Source of the DNA: SKVR01 sp037441525
Lineage (GTDB): Bacteria > Bacteroidota > Bacteroidia > Bacteroidales > UBA7960
Direction of reading: 5' to 3'
NCBI GenBank assembly: GCA_037441525.1
Contig: JBBISA010000012.1
Coordinates: 1 to 64,000 of the forward strand
Length of the DNA stretch: 64,000 bases
Shown here: in pieces, positions 37,709 through 47,072 of the stretch
Layout: each line of letters begins with the position of its first letter
Numbering within the stretch: the stretch's first letter is position 1
Translations under genes and position numbers: made by a program
Notes under the pieces: model-generated
Told to the model about the DNA's origin: nothing
The model's database searches: none
What the model saw: the letters and a program-made list of their open reading frames with translations, nothing else

Positions 37709-38131
37709 TCAGGTAAGCTTTTGGTAATTTAGAGCAAATAGAAAAATCAGGAAAAATATTAGAATAATATTGGGAATTAAAATCCACCAGGCAATTCCTA
37801 ATTTGATAAGCGGGATAATAATGTTGATAAACAGCGGAATGGAAAATAGAAATACACCCAGCCGCAACATATTCCAAATCTGTATTATTCCGAAAAATGA
37901 AATAATAGAAAGTACCAGCATTACAAGTTGCCAGTAAAAACCAAAAAAACTGCTCAATCCATCAGTAAACAATCCGAAAACTCCCGTGGGTCTGAACCAG
38001 CCCAATTCGGGAGACATAATGATGGCAATAACACCGGTTAATATTGACATGCCAACATGCAGAAATGCAATGACACACAAAACGGTGATAAAAACCGGTC
38101 GCTTTTTTTCCATCACTATTTCACTTTCCAT
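37709..38131 (-). CDS. Four-helix membrane protein, unknown function
   Basis: A 140-residue protein with four predicted transmembrane helices, in KKRPVFITVLCVIAFLHVGM, the segment near 55-75, SIPLFINIIIPLIKLGIAWW and PNIILIFFLIFLFAL. The N-terminus is charged; Met7 (38113) could equally be the start. It lies upstream of the glycosyltransferase gene on the same strand across a 168-bp gap, so an accessory role is possible but unproven. No named family recognised. Confidence 0.6.
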   Translation of the reverse strand: MESEIVMEKKRPVFITVLCVIAFLHVGMSILTGVIAIIMSPELGWFRPTGVFGLFTDGLSSFFGFYWQLVMLVLSIISFFGIIQIWNMLRLGVFLFSIPLFINIIIPLIKLGIAWWILIPNIILIFFLIFLFALNYQKLT

Positions 38132-38303
38132 GATCTTTCTTTTTTATTGGTTTATTTATTTCTGAATTGAGGAGTATACAGATGTTCTGACGTCTAAATT
38201 AGTTTAAAAATATATAAAAACAAAATTTATTTGTGCCAAACACATAATATCAATGGATTGCCCTGGGAAAAAATCCAATATATTTAATTTCCAGAAAATT
38301 TAT

Positions 38304-39833
38304 TTATGATTTTAAAAAATTTGACGGTGTTTGAGATTTCAGAAAGCCAAGTGCTTTGTCCATTTCCAAGTACATAATCTTATCGTCATTTATAAAATCA
38401 ACCTTTTTTCTGAATCGCATCACAAGGTCTTCAAGCTGGGGAGAAGTTCTGGCCGGTCTTCTGAATTCGAGCGCCTGAGCAGCATTAAGTAGCTCAATGG
38501 AAAGAAGTTTTTCAACATTCTCGAGCACTTTCATTGTTTTTACTGCTCCGTTAGCCCCCATACTTACATGATCTTCCTGTCCCTGCGATGACTCAATGGA
38601 ATCTATGGATGATGGGGTGCAGTATTGTTTATTCTGGCTTACAATGGAAGCAGCTGTATATTGGGGTATCATGAAACCGGAATTTAGTCCGGGATTAGCT
38701 ACCAGAAAAGATGGCAGTTTCCTTGCACCTGATATGAGTCGATATACCCTTCGTTCTGATATATTGCCCAATTCGGCTAAGGCAATGGACAGAAAATCGA
38801 GTGCCAGGGCAAGTGGCTGACCATGAAAATTCCCAGCCGAAATGATGAGATCTTTTTCAGGGAAAATGGTAGGATTGTCGGTTACTGCATTTATTTCACT
38901 TTCAAAAATTCCAGCTACATATTGTATCGTATCGCGTGTAGCACCGTGCACTTGCGGCATACATCGAAAAGAGTAAGGGTCTTGTACATGATGCTTTGAG
39001 CGACCCATTAGCTCACTGTTTTCGAGTAAAGTTCTTATGTTGCGGGCAGTTTCTATCTGCCCCTTGTGATGCCTTACCAGATGCACAGGCTCCAAAAAGG
39101 GTTCGATGCGACCATCGAAGGCATCAAGAGAAAGTGCACCAGTAATATCGGCCCAATTGGCCAGTTCCATTGCCTGCAATATTATATAAACCCCATAGGC
39201 TGCCATAAACTGGGTGCCATTGAGTAGCGCCAGACCTTCTTTCGATGAGAGTTCAAGTGGTTTCCATCCATATTGTCTTAGTAATATGGATGAATCCTGT
39301 ATTTTTCCATCGCACACAACCTCTCCCAAACCAAGCAATGGAAGACTAAGGTGGGCTAATGGCGATAAATCGCCTGATGCGCCTAGCGACCCCTGTGTAT
39401 AAACAACCGGCAGTACATCATTGTTATAAAAGTCTATCAAACGATCAACTGTTGCCAGTTGCACACCTGATTTCCCATAGGCAAGCGATTGAATTTTGAG
39501 AAATAGCATTATCCTTACAATTTCATCCGGAACCTTGTCGCCCATACCACAAGCGTGCGACATTACAAGGTTTTTTTGCAATTGCCCCAGATCGGCGGCA
39601 GAAATGCTATGGTTGCAAAGAGAGCCAAATCCGGTGGTAACTCCATAAATCGGCTCGGTCTGGCTGGCTATTTTCTGGTCGAGATATTCCCTGCATTGTT
39701 TTATCAACCCGATACACTCTTGCGAAAGATTAATTCGGCAACTATTCTGCATTATTTTCCTGATAACATTTAAATCGAGCCTGAGCGTATCGACGGTATG
39801 ATGGTGCATGAGCGTGTGTATTGTGATTATCAA
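38304..39833 (-). CDS. hutH: Histidine ammonia-lyase (HAL/PAL family)
   Basis: A 509-residue member of the aromatic amino-acid ammonia-lyase family, which uses a self-made MIO cofactor. The MIO triad Ala-Ser-Gly is in QGSLGASGDLSPLAHL. The active-site region NLVMSHACGMGD has the Ser-His pair typical of histidine-specific lyases, which favours histidine over tyrosine or phenylalanine. Its ATG overlaps the end of hisS by 4 bp (ATGA-type), so the two genes are translationally coupled. No hutU, hutI or ftcD lies nearby, so full histidine catabolism is not encoded here. Confidence 0.88.
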   Translation of the reverse strand: MIITIHTLMHHHTVDTLRLDLNVIRKIMQNSCRINLSQECIGLIKQCREYLDQKIASQTEPIYGVTTGFGSLCNHSISAADLGQLQKNLVMSHACGMGDKVPDEIVRIMLFLKIQSLAYGKSGVQLATVDRLIDFYNNDVLPVVYTQGSLGASGDLSPLAHLSLPLLGLGEVVCDGKIQDSSILLRQYGWKPLELSSKEGLALLNGTQFMAAYGVYIILQAMELANWADITGALSLDAFDGRIEPFLEPVHLVRHHKGQIETARNIRTLLENSELMGRSKHHVQDPYSFRCMPQVHGATRDTIQYVAGIFESEINAVTDNPTIFPEKDLIISAGNFHGQPLALALDFLSIALAELGNISERRVYRLISGARKLPSFLVANPGLNSGFMIPQYTAASIVSQNKQYCTPSSIDSIESSQGQEDHVSMGANGAVKTMKVLENVEKLLSIELLNAAQALEFRRPARTSPQLEDLVMRFRKKVDFINDDKIMYLEMDKALGFLKSQTPSNFLKS

Positions 39834-41200
39834 TTATTTCTAAGCTGAGAAATTATCTCTGCTACCTTCAGAGATTGCTGTTCACCGGTTTTCATATTCT
39901 TTAATGATAAAACCCCCGATTCCTTTTCATCATTTCCTATTAGTACAACCCACGGAATATTGTTCTTATCGGCATATTGCATTTGTTTTTTCATTTTTGC
40001 ATTTTCGGGAAACAGTTCGCTTTTTATCCCGGCATTCCTTAGTTCTGCGAGTATCTTCTGCCCATATCTCAATTCATCTAAACCCAAAGTAACTATAAGA
40101 ACCTTGCTGAAAGTAAGCACATTTTCGGGGAAAAGGCCTACCTCGAGCATTACATCGTAGATACGATCAGCACCAAACGAAATTCCCACACCCGACATAC
40201 CCTGCAAGCCAAAAATGCCTGTAAGATCATCATATCTGCCCCCACCGCAAATACTACCCATTACCACATTATTTGCCTTCACTTCAATAATGGCCCCGGT
40301 GTAGTAATTTAATCCGCGGGCAAGGGTAAGATCGAGCTCAACATTGCATTTAAGAGGTGAATATTCAATCCAGGAAAATATTTCACTTATTTCTTCAATT
40401 CCTTTCAGGCCGGATTCCGAATTTGCAAGAATAGCTTTCAAACTCGAAAGCTTCTCAGTATAATTCCCCTTTAAATGCAACACAGGCTGCAGTTTTTCAA
40501 TGGCTTCAGGGGTTAAACCCCTTTCCAGAAGTTCTTGGTTTACATTTTCATGGCCAATTTTATCAAGTTTATCAATAGCCACCGTAATATCTGTAATTTT
40601 ATCGGCAAACCCAATATAACCGGCAATTCCGGCAAGAATTTTCCGGTTGTTGAGTTTAATGGTAACATCTATCGCCAGGTTGTCAAAAACCTTATCAATG
40701 ATTTGAAGAAGCTCAAACTCGTTGAATAATGCATCACTTCCGATAACATCTGCATCGCACTGAAAAAATTCGCGGTAGCGCCCTTTTTGTGGCCTGTCGG
40801 CGCGCCAAACCGGTTGTATCTGAAAGCGTTTAAAGGGGAAACTTATTTCGTTTTGATGCTGCACAACGTAACGGGCAAAGGGTACTGTAAGATCGTACCT
40901 GAGTGCCTTCTCACAAATCTGATTGCTCAGCTTTAAAGCATCACGGCTATCGAGCAGCAACTGGTCTGTTTTGGAAAGAAAATCTCCGGAATTCAGGATT
41001 CTGAAGATAAGTCTGTCACCTTCCTCGCCATATTTACCCATCAGGGTAGAAAGGTTTTCCATTGCCGGTGTTTCAATGGGTTTATAACCATGAAGTTCAT
41101 AAACCCTGCGGATAGTGTCGAAAATATAATTGCGCCTTGCGGTTTCTTCGGGCGAAAAATCTCTTGTTCCCTTTGGGATGGAAGGTTTTTCTTTCAGCAT
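39830..41200 (-). CDS. hisS: Histidyl-tRNA synthetase
   Basis: A 456-residue class II aminoacyl-tRNA synthetase that charges tRNA-His. Motif 1 region: IPKGTRDFSPEE, then RRVYELHGYKPIETPAME. Motif 2: PVWRADRPQKGRYREFFQCD. The histidine-A segments are ARGLNYYTGAIIEV and GSICGGGRYDDLTGIFG. The C-terminal anticodon-binding domain follows (LIVTLGLDELRYGQKILAEL). A 4-bp overlap couples it to hutH. Length and motifs are normal. Confidence 0.96.
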   Translation of the reverse strand: MLKEKPSIPKGTRDFSPEETARRNYIFDTIRRVYELHGYKPIETPAMENLSTLMGKYGEEGDRLIFRILNSGDFLSKTDQLLLDSRDALKLSNQICEKALRYDLTVPFARYVVQHQNEISFPFKRFQIQPVWRADRPQKGRYREFFQCDADVIGSDALFNEFELLQIIDKVFDNLAIDVTIKLNNRKILAGIAGYIGFADKITDITVAIDKLDKIGHENVNQELLERGLTPEAIEKLQPVLHLKGNYTEKLSSLKAILANSESGLKGIEEISEIFSWIEYSPLKCNVELDLTLARGLNYYTGAIIEVKANNVVMGSICGGGRYDDLTGIFGLQGMSGVGISFGADRIYDVMLEVGLFPENVLTFSKVLIVTLGLDELRYGQKILAELRNAGIKSELFPENAKMKKQMQYADKNNIPWVVLIGNDEKESGVLSLKNMKTGEQQSLKVAEIISQLRNN

Positions 41201-41533
41201 TTTATTGAATTAAATAAGTGTAAAAATTTGCACAAAAGTAAATCCTTTTTATAAAACCCGTACAAAACGGATAATAATCCAACCGATAATATTGGTAAGG
41301 CTTGGTGATAGAATTTTGCGGGTTTAAAAAAGCAAAAAATAATAACCAACAGCAACATACCTTGCTGAAAAAACAGTAAATTTGTACGCCTTTATAGCAA
41401 AAATCTCTGTAAAATTTTGAAGTTCAGCACATTATATAGCATTTCAAACAATTTACATATTCTTCTGATTAGCAACATATTTTTTTAATAAATTTTTAAT
41501 TCAATCATTTGACGGACCAAATTTAGATTAGCA
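41201..41533 (+). promoter_or_regulatory. Long AT-rich leader of ppdK with candidate -7 box
   Basis: This 333-bp gap between divergent hisS and ppdK has no gene. TAAATTTG at 41377-41384 fits the TAnnTTTG -7 consensus on the plus strand, which would leave an untranslated leader of about 140 nt before ppdK. No -33 TTTG is correctly spaced and no known riboswitch was recognised in the leader. Confidence 0.4.
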
Positions 41534-44299
41534 ATGGAAAAAAACAAGAAGGTTTATTATTTTGGAGGCAAAAAAGCCGACGGAGACAGCAGTATGCGCA
41601 ATTTGCTGGGTGGAAAAGGTGCCAACCTTGCAGAAATGGTTAACATTGGTGTTCCGGTACCTCCTGGTATTACCATTACCACCGAGGTGTGTACCTTATA
41701 CAACCAGGTAGGCCGCGAAGCAACCATCAAAGCTATTTTTGATGAAGTAAAAGAGAACATTGGCAAAGTAGAGAAAGAGATGAATGCCGGCTTCGGTAAC
41801 AAGGAAAACCCCCTGTTGCTATCGGTTCGTTCGGGTGCCCGTGCATCCATGCCAGGTATGATGGACACCGTTCTTAACCTTGGACTCAATGTGGAAACAC
41901 TTCAGGGGTTGATCAAAAAATCTGGCAACGAACGTTTTGTATGGGACTCATACCGTCGTTTTGTGCAGATGTATGGCGATGTGGTGATGGATATGAAACC
42001 TGTGAAAAAAGAAGATGAAGATCCTTTTGATGAAATTATGGATCATCTGAAAAAGGAAAGAGGCGCTAAAACCGACCAGGATCTTACCACCGAAGACCTG
42101 AAAGAACTTGTTGTTCGCTTTAAGGCTGCAGTTAAAAAACAAACCGGAAAAGACTTTCCAGAGGATCCATGGGAGCAACTCTGGGGTTCAGTAATTGCTG
42201 TATTTGAATCATGGAACAACCCACGTGCCACCTACTACCGCAAAATGAATAACATTCCTGCCGAATGGGGTACTGCTGTTAACGTTCAGGCTATGGTATT
42301 TGGTAATATGGGCGATACTTCAGCAACAGGTGTTGCCTTTACCCGCGACTCTGCAACCGGCGAAAACATATTCAATGGCGAATACCTGGTAAATGCACAG
42401 GGAGAAGATGTTGTGGCTGGAATCCGCACTCCACGCCAGATTACCAAGGAAGGTTCTTTGCGTTGGGCAGCCCTTCAGGGTATTAGCGAACAAGAGCGCA
42501 AAACCAACTATCCTTCACTGGAAGAACTATTCCCACAATTGTACAAAGAACTATACGATAACCAGAAAAAACTCGAAAATCACTATCGCGATATGCAGGA
42601 TATCGAGTTCACAATTCAGGAAGGACGCTTCTGGATGCTTCAAACCCGTTCGGGCAAGCGTACTGGTGCATCGATGGTAAAAATTGCTATGGATATGCTT
42701 CGCGAAGGCATGCTCAGTGAAGAAGAAGCACTTCTGCGCGTAGAAGCCAATAAGCTTGACGAATTGCTGCATCCTGTTTTCGATACCAACGAAGAAAATA
42801 AAGCTAAGAATATTGCAAAGGGTTTGCCTGCATCTCCAGGCGCCGCAACAGGCCAGATCGTTTTCTTTGCTGACGAAGCTGCTGAATGGGTTGCCCAAGG
42901 TAAAAAAGTTGTTCTTGTGCGTATAGAAACTTCACCCGAAGACCTGAGTGGTATGGACGCTGCCGAAGGTATATTAACTGCCCGCGGTGGTATGACATCG
43001 CATGCTGCAGTTGTGGCCCGTGGTATGGGTAAATGTTGTATCTCTGGTGCCGGCTCCATCAATATCAACTACAAAGACCGCACAATGACCATTGAGGGCA
43101 AGGTTTACAAAGAAGGTGACTACATTTCTCTCAACGGTACCACCGGTGTTGTTTATGCAGGGAAAATTGCCACCGTTGATCCTGAAGTAAGCGGCGACTT
43201 TGCAGCCCTTATGGAACTGGCCGAAAAACACACCCGTATGAGTGTTCGTACCAATGCCGATACCCCGAAAGATTCAAGGGTTGCCCGCGAATTTGGTGCA
43301 AAAGGTATTGGCTTGTGCCGCACTGAGCACATGTTTTTTGAAGGTGATCGCATAAAGGCTATGCGCGAAATGATCCTGGCAAACGACGAAACCGGCCGCC
43401 GCAAAGCACTCGATAAACTTCTGCCCATTCAACGTTCCGATTTTGAAGGCATTTTTGAAGCTATGCAGGGCTTACCTGTAACCGTGCGTTTGCTCGATCC
43501 CCCATTGCACGAATTCCTTCCCCACGAAACTGAAAACCAAGCCGAAATGGCAAAAGAAATGGGCATTACCCCTGCTGAGGTAAAAGCAAAAGTTGATTCG
43601 CTGCACGAATTCAACCCAATGCTTGGTCACCGTGGCTGCCGTTTGGGCAACACTTACCCCGAAATTACCGAAATGCAGGCACGCGCCATTATTGAAGCTG
43701 CCCTTAACCTGAAGAAAAAAGGTATTAAGGCTATTCCTGAAATCATGATACCTCTTACCGGTACATTGCAGGAAATGAAACTGCAGGAGCAAATTGTTCG
43801 TGACACTATTGCCAAGGTATTTGCAGAAAGAAACGATTCTATCGACCACCTTGTAGGTACTATGATCGAAATTCCAAGAGCTGCACTTGTTGCTGATCAG
43901 ATTGCACAAAGCGCCGAGTTCTTCTCCTTTGGCACCAACGACCTTACACAGATGACCTTCGGTTACTCACGCGACGATGCTGGCCGTTTCCTCCCGGTTT
44001 ATCTCGAAAAAGGTTTATTGAAGAACGATCCATTCCAGGTGCTCGACCAGGAAGGTGTTGGCCAATTGGTAAAAATGGCTATTGAAAGAGGTCGTTCAAC
44101 CCGCAATAAACTGAAAATTGGTATTTGCGGTGAACATGGTGGAGAGCCTTCTTCGGTTGAATTCTGCCACAGGGTAGGTATGGATTACGTGAGTTGCTCA
44201 CCATTCCGCGTACCCATTGCACGCCTTGCCGCTGCCCAGGCTGTTGCCCGCGAAAAGCAGGCTGCTAAAGGTGGTCAGGTTTCTTATACAACTGCCTGA
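41534..44299 (+). CDS. ppdK: Pyruvate, phosphate dikinase
   Basis: A 921-residue enzyme that interconverts pyruvate + ATP + Pi and PEP + AMP + PPi, giving fermenters PPi-linked glycolytic flexibility. Domains in order: an N-terminal nucleotide-binding ATP-grasp region (VYYFGGKKADGDSSMRNLLG, LSVRSGARASMPGMMDTVLN); the phosphohistidine swivel domain (GGMTSHAAVVARGMGKCC, with the His that is phosphorylated); and a C-terminal PEP/pyruvate TIM-barrel (LCRTEHMFF, MLGHRGCRLG, FSFGTNDLTQMTFGYSRDD). Length is a little above the usual 870-890 because of a slightly longer N-terminal half. A strong terminator follows, so it is monocistronic. Confidence 0.97.
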   Translation: MEKNKKVYYFGGKKADGDSSMRNLLGGKGANLAEMVNIGVPVPPGITITTEVCTLYNQVGREATIKAIFDEVKENIGKVEKEMNAGFGNKENPLLLSVRSGARASMPGMMDTVLNLGLNVETLQGLIKKSGNERFVWDSYRRFVQMYGDVVMDMKPVKKEDEDPFDEIMDHLKKERGAKTDQDLTTEDLKELVVRFKAAVKKQTGKDFPEDPWEQLWGSVIAVFESWNNPRATYYRKMNNIPAEWGTAVNVQAMVFGNMGDTSATGVAFTRDSATGENIFNGEYLVNAQGEDVVAGIRTPRQITKEGSLRWAALQGISEQERKTNYPSLEELFPQLYKELYDNQKKLENHYRDMQDIEFTIQEGRFWMLQTRSGKRTGASMVKIAMDMLREGMLSEEEALLRVEANKLDELLHPVFDTNEENKAKNIAKGLPASPGAATGQIVFFADEAAEWVAQGKKVVLVRIETSPEDLSGMDAAEGILTARGGMTSHAAVVARGMGKCCISGAGSININYKDRTMTIEGKVYKEGDYISLNGTTGVVYAGKIATVDPEVSGDFAALMELAEKHTRMSVRTNADTPKDSRVAREFGAKGIGLCRTEHMFFEGDRIKAMREMILANDETGRRKALDKLLPIQRSDFEGIFEAMQGLPVTVRLLDPPLHEFLPHETENQAEMAKEMGITPAEVKAKVDSLHEFNPMLGHRGCRLGNTYPEITEMQARAIIEAALNLKKKGIKAIPEIMIPLTGTLQEMKLQEQIVRDTIAKVFAERNDSIDHLVGTMIEIPRAALVADQIAQSAEFFSFGTNDLTQMTFGYSRDDAGRFLPVYLEKGLLKNDPFQVLDQEGVGQLVKMAIERGRSTRNKLKIGICGEHGGEPSSVEFCHRVGMDYVSCSPFRVPIARLAAAQAVAREKQAAKGGQVSYTTA

Positions 44300-44319
44300 G
44301 AAATTAACTGGTAGATATG

Positions 44320-44347
44320 AAAAAGGGCGCCCGAAAGCGCCCTTTTT
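44320..44347 (+). terminator. Rho-independent terminator of ppdK
   Basis: Stem AAAAAGGGCGC (44320-44330) / GCGCCCTTTTT (44337-44347) with loop CCGAAA, ending in a T run 20 bp after the ppdK stop. Confidence 0.9.
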
Positions 44348-44390
44348 CATTTAGAATACTTAAACCCAAATTTGTCAATAATAATTTTTT

Positions 44391-44411
44391 CTACCGACTA
44401 ATCCGGGATTA
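44391..44411 (+). repeat. Single arm of the palindromic repeat found at 45374 and 54205
   Basis: CTACCGACTAATCCGGGATTA matches CTACTGACTAATCCAGGATTA at 45408-45428 in 19 of 21 positions. Only the right arm is present, and it ends on the stop codon of the GT2 gene. Confidence 0.5.
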
Positions 44412-45176
44412 TATGTTGGATGATGATTTTACGAGTTCTCTTAATTTCATATACTTCAATAAGGTATAAAATCCTGAAAGAATGCTTATTACAAATCCAT
44501 AATAGCCATCCATGAAACCTCGTTCGAAAAAATACTTTTTAATAAATGTGAATCCCGGGCTTAAATAAAGCTTTATAAAACCGGCCTTTTTCCCTTTTCT
44601 AAAAGCATCTTCAGCCATTATTGTGGTGAAGGAATTCATCTGGGCAATATGGTCACGTATTGTGTAATAAGAATAATGAAGTATATCTCCTTGTAAATGA
44701 GCACTTGAAGCTCCGGCAATAAGCCTGAGTTCGTCATGTGGATTGCTCCCCCCCCATCGTACTTTTTTTCTATCTGCTAGTCTAAGTTTCGGGTCAGGAT
44801 ACCAACCTGTATGCCTTATCCATTTACCGCAATAATTGGTTAACCGGTTCATGGTATAACCATCATAAGCCCAATTTTCTTTTGCCGATTTTACAGCTAT
44901 TAAAAGTTGGTCGTCAAGGGCCTCATCGGCATCCAAGCAAAGAACATGATCATAGCGGGCATGGTCGAGTGCAAAATTTTTCTGTTCTATATGTCCTTTA
45001 AAAGGGTTGGTGATAAAATTCACTCCATATTTCTCACAAATTTCTTCAGTTTTATCGGTGCTAAAGGAGTCAATTACTGTAATATCATCGGCAATATCCC
45101 TTACCGATTCAAGGCATCGTCCAATATTTCGCTCTTCATTGAGTGTAATAATTGTTACAGATAATTTGATTTTCAT
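44409..45176 (-). CDS. Family 2 glycosyltransferase (WaaE/KdtX-like)
   Basis: A 255-residue GT2-family transferase. The nucleotide-sugar site begins SVTIITLNEERNIGRCLESV, and the DxD-type metal motif is CLDADEALDD. It continues with TNYCGKWIRHTGWYPDPKLR, the pattern of WaaE/KdtX-type LPS-core glucosyltransferases. A C-terminal hydrophobic stretch (GFMDGYYGFVISILSGFYTL) may associate it with the inner membrane. Its stop codon is formed by the repeat arm at 44391-44411. A role in lipooligosaccharide core or surface glycan synthesis is likely. Confidence 0.86.
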   Translation of the reverse strand: MKIKLSVTIITLNEERNIGRCLESVRDIADDITVIDSFSTDKTEEICEKYGVNFITNPFKGHIEQKNFALDHARYDHVLCLDADEALDDQLLIAVKSAKENWAYDGYTMNRLTNYCGKWIRHTGWYPDPKLRLADRKKVRWGGSNPHDELRLIAGASSAHLQGDILHYSYYTIRDHIAQMNSFTTIMAEDAFRKGKKAGFIKLYLSPGFTFIKKYFFERGFMDGYYGFVISILSGFYTLLKYMKLRELVKSSSNI

Positions 45177-45373
45177 TCTGATAAACTAAAAAAATAAAAC
45201 AATAAACCCGTTATTAACCCAGATTTGTCTTTAGCCGATTCTTCTAATGACCGGTATTAGCAAAACATCAGTATAAGTTATTGATAATAATATTATTAGA
45301 ACGGCAAATCGCATAAAAAGAACTATAAATTGTAATCAGAAATGCTTACGATTTATGTATTTCTAAGGCGGGG

Positions 45374-45428
45374 TAAATCCCGGCTAAGTCATTAGTTCAC
45401 TGCATTCCTACTGACTAATCCAGGATTA
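45374..45428 (-). repeat. 57-bp imperfect palindromic repeat, copy A
   Basis: Copy A starts TAAATCCCGGCTAAGTCATT and ends GACTAATCCAGGATTA. Its 20-bp ends are inverted copies (AATCCCGGCTAAGTCATTAG versus AATCCTGGATTAGTCAGTAG, 16 of 20 identical), so it can fold into a long hairpin. It matches copy B (54205-54259, opposite orientation) at about 50 of 57 aligned positions. It lies in the otherwise empty gap between the GT2 gene and a lipoprotein gene. Confidence 0.75.
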
Positions 45429-45462
45429 AAATAAACAACGGGTTTAGGTATTTCAGGAAAAT

Positions 45463-45810
45463 TTATTCAACATCAAAGAAATTGAAAAGATCGTCGAGAT
45501 TAACATCTTTGCAATCAGTCTTTTTTAAAGCTTCTCTGATGAGATTTTCAAATTCCTCATTTTCTTCAGTAAACCCATATTTGGTTTCCATTTCTTGTGC
45601 TGCCTGGGTAAACTCATTCATTTTCTGAGTGAATTTGGTAAGCCCTTCAAAATCGCCTTCGCTCAAATTCATTCCCATTTGCCTCATTTCGCAGGCGATT
45701 TGTGCAAGTTTTAGGGCATCTTTCTCCTTTTCGCTGCCCGATGAGCCGCAGCCTGCCATTAATCCCACTGTAAAAATTGTTACCAACGCAATTCTCAAAG
45801 TTTTTTTCAT
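45463..45810 (-). CDS. Predicted lipoprotein, unknown function
   Basis: A 115-residue protein with a clear lipoprotein signal (KKTLRIALVTIFTVGLMAGCG, lipobox MAGC). The mature part is helical and very acidic at its C-terminus (DCKDVNLDDLFNFFDVE), with two further cysteines (ACEMRQMG, KKTDCKDV) that could form a disulfide. I do not recognise the family. It lies alone, with repeat A downstream of it. Confidence 0.65.
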   Translation of the reverse strand: MKKTLRIALVTIFTVGLMAGCGSSGSEKEKDALKLAQIACEMRQMGMNLSEGDFEGLTKFTQKMNEFTQAAQEMETKYGFTEENEEFENLIREALKKTDCKDVNLDDLFNFFDVE

Positions 45811-46116
45811 TATCCGGATGTATTAGTTTGTGAATAGTTTTTATTGAATTGACAAATAATGAGCAAATGCCTTACTGACCTGTCCATTCAAGAGGCAAAA
45901 GTAGTTAATAATTAAGCAAATTGGCAATCAGTATCATTAATTAAGATGGAATAATGCATATAATAAAACAACATACTGACTCCATAACAAACAAAAAATA
46001 ATCAGTACTTTTCTACCGTTTCTAAAAGTGCTAATAGTTTTAATTTTGACAATTGGTTCACCCAAAATTTACCAATTCAAATTGTTCGTAACTAAAAAAT
46101 TAAAACATTTACAGCC
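45811..46116 (+). promoter_or_regulatory. Upstream region of the 273-residue lipoprotein gene
   Basis: AT-rich gap without a gene. TAATTTTG (46041-46048) fits the -7 consensus. An inverted repeat AATTGGT (46051-46057) / ACCAATT (46071-46077) lies directly downstream in the presumed leader and could be an operator or leader hairpin. Confidence 0.4.
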
Positions 46117-46938
46117 ATGCAATCATTCATGTTCAAAGAAAAATTCCACCCAGTTATAACTACTGTTATTGTTCTGGCAATGATATTTGTCGGATGCCAG
46201 AAAGACGATGAAAATACCCCGCCTGTGGTGCCACCCGAGTCTTCTTTTGTGATGGATTTCTCAGATTTTCTGACAGCCAAATCAGTTGAAACAGTCGGCG
46301 CAAATACTTATGTAAACCGTGCCCTTGCCATCACCCATGTAGCAGTATGGAATACCGTAATTTATGTAAATCTTGCTGTTCCGGTGGCTACCTTTCGGGA
46401 GTCTTTTAACCATACTCCGCAATTGCAGGAAAACGGATCGTGGAAATGGACCTTTAATGTAACAGTAGGAATCCATACCTACACTGCCAGCTTATTTGGC
46501 AAGGTAAACGGAAGTAATGTTAACTGGGAAATGTATGTAAGCAAAACCGGACCTGGTGCATTTGCCAATTTTCTTTGGTTTACCGGTATGTCAAACATAA
46601 ATCAGAAAAGTGGCACCTGGAGGCTCTATAATGCACCTGGCAATTCTACACCCATAGTTGATATTGAGTGGTACAAAAACAGCAACAATGATTTTGGTAT
46701 TAAATACACCAATGTTATACCTGGCGGCAACGATAATGGCAGCTATATATCACATGGAAAAACAACTGCGGCAACTTTTAATGCCTTTTATGAGATTTAT
46801 ATCAAGTCGCAAAATAACAAGGTAAATATTAACTGGAACACCCAAACCAAGGCTGGTCAAATTAAAGATCCGAAAACTTTCGGTACAGGCAGTTTCTATT
46901 GTTGGGATGCTATGGGGAAAGATATAAGTTGCAATTGA
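46117..46938 (+). CDS. Predicted lipoprotein with beta-rich mature domain
   Basis: A 273-residue protein whose N-terminus is a lipoprotein signal (PVITTVIVLAMIFVGCQKDD). After a Pro-rich spacer (TPPVVPPESSF) comes a beta-rich, Trp- and Asn-rich domain (VNWEMYVSK, GTGSFYCWDAMGKDISCN), with a CX10C pair at the C-terminus. I do not recognise a named family. It is monocistronic, with a presumed promoter and a very strong terminator, so it is probably expressed as a surface or periplasmic lipoprotein. Confidence 0.65.
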   Translation: MQSFMFKEKFHPVITTVIVLAMIFVGCQKDDENTPPVVPPESSFVMDFSDFLTAKSVETVGANTYVNRALAITHVAVWNTVIYVNLAVPVATFRESFNHTPQLQENGSWKWTFNVTVGIHTYTASLFGKVNGSNVNWEMYVSKTGPGAFANFLWFTGMSNINQKSGTWRLYNAPGNSTPIVDIEWYKNSNNDFGIKYTNVIPGGNDNGSYISHGKTTAATFNAFYEIYIKSQNNKVNINWNTQTKAGQIKDPKTFGTGSFYCWDAMGKDISCN

Positions 46939-46976
46939 ATCTTACCAGAAACAGATTAATATAAAGGTGACAACTC

Positions 46977-47016
46977 ATCGAGGCCGTCTCTTCAAACCTG
47001 AAGGGACGGCCTCGAT
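46977..47016 (+). terminator. Strong terminator after the 273-residue lipoprotein gene
   Basis: A 12-bp perfect stem ATCGAGGCCGTC (46977-46988) / GACGGCCTCGAT (47005-47016), extended inward by TCTTC/GAAGG pairing including one wobble, and followed by ATTTTAAC. Confidence 0.85.
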
Positions 47017-47072
47017 ATTTTAACAGAACTAAATTGCCGATCAAGCCAGGTTTAAATAATTTGTTTACCAAA

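Noticed and set aside
45244..45260. Interrupted palindrome CTAAT-G-ACCGGT-ATTAG
   Set aside because: Short, single occurrence and no promoter placement; could easily arise by chance in this AT-rich gap.
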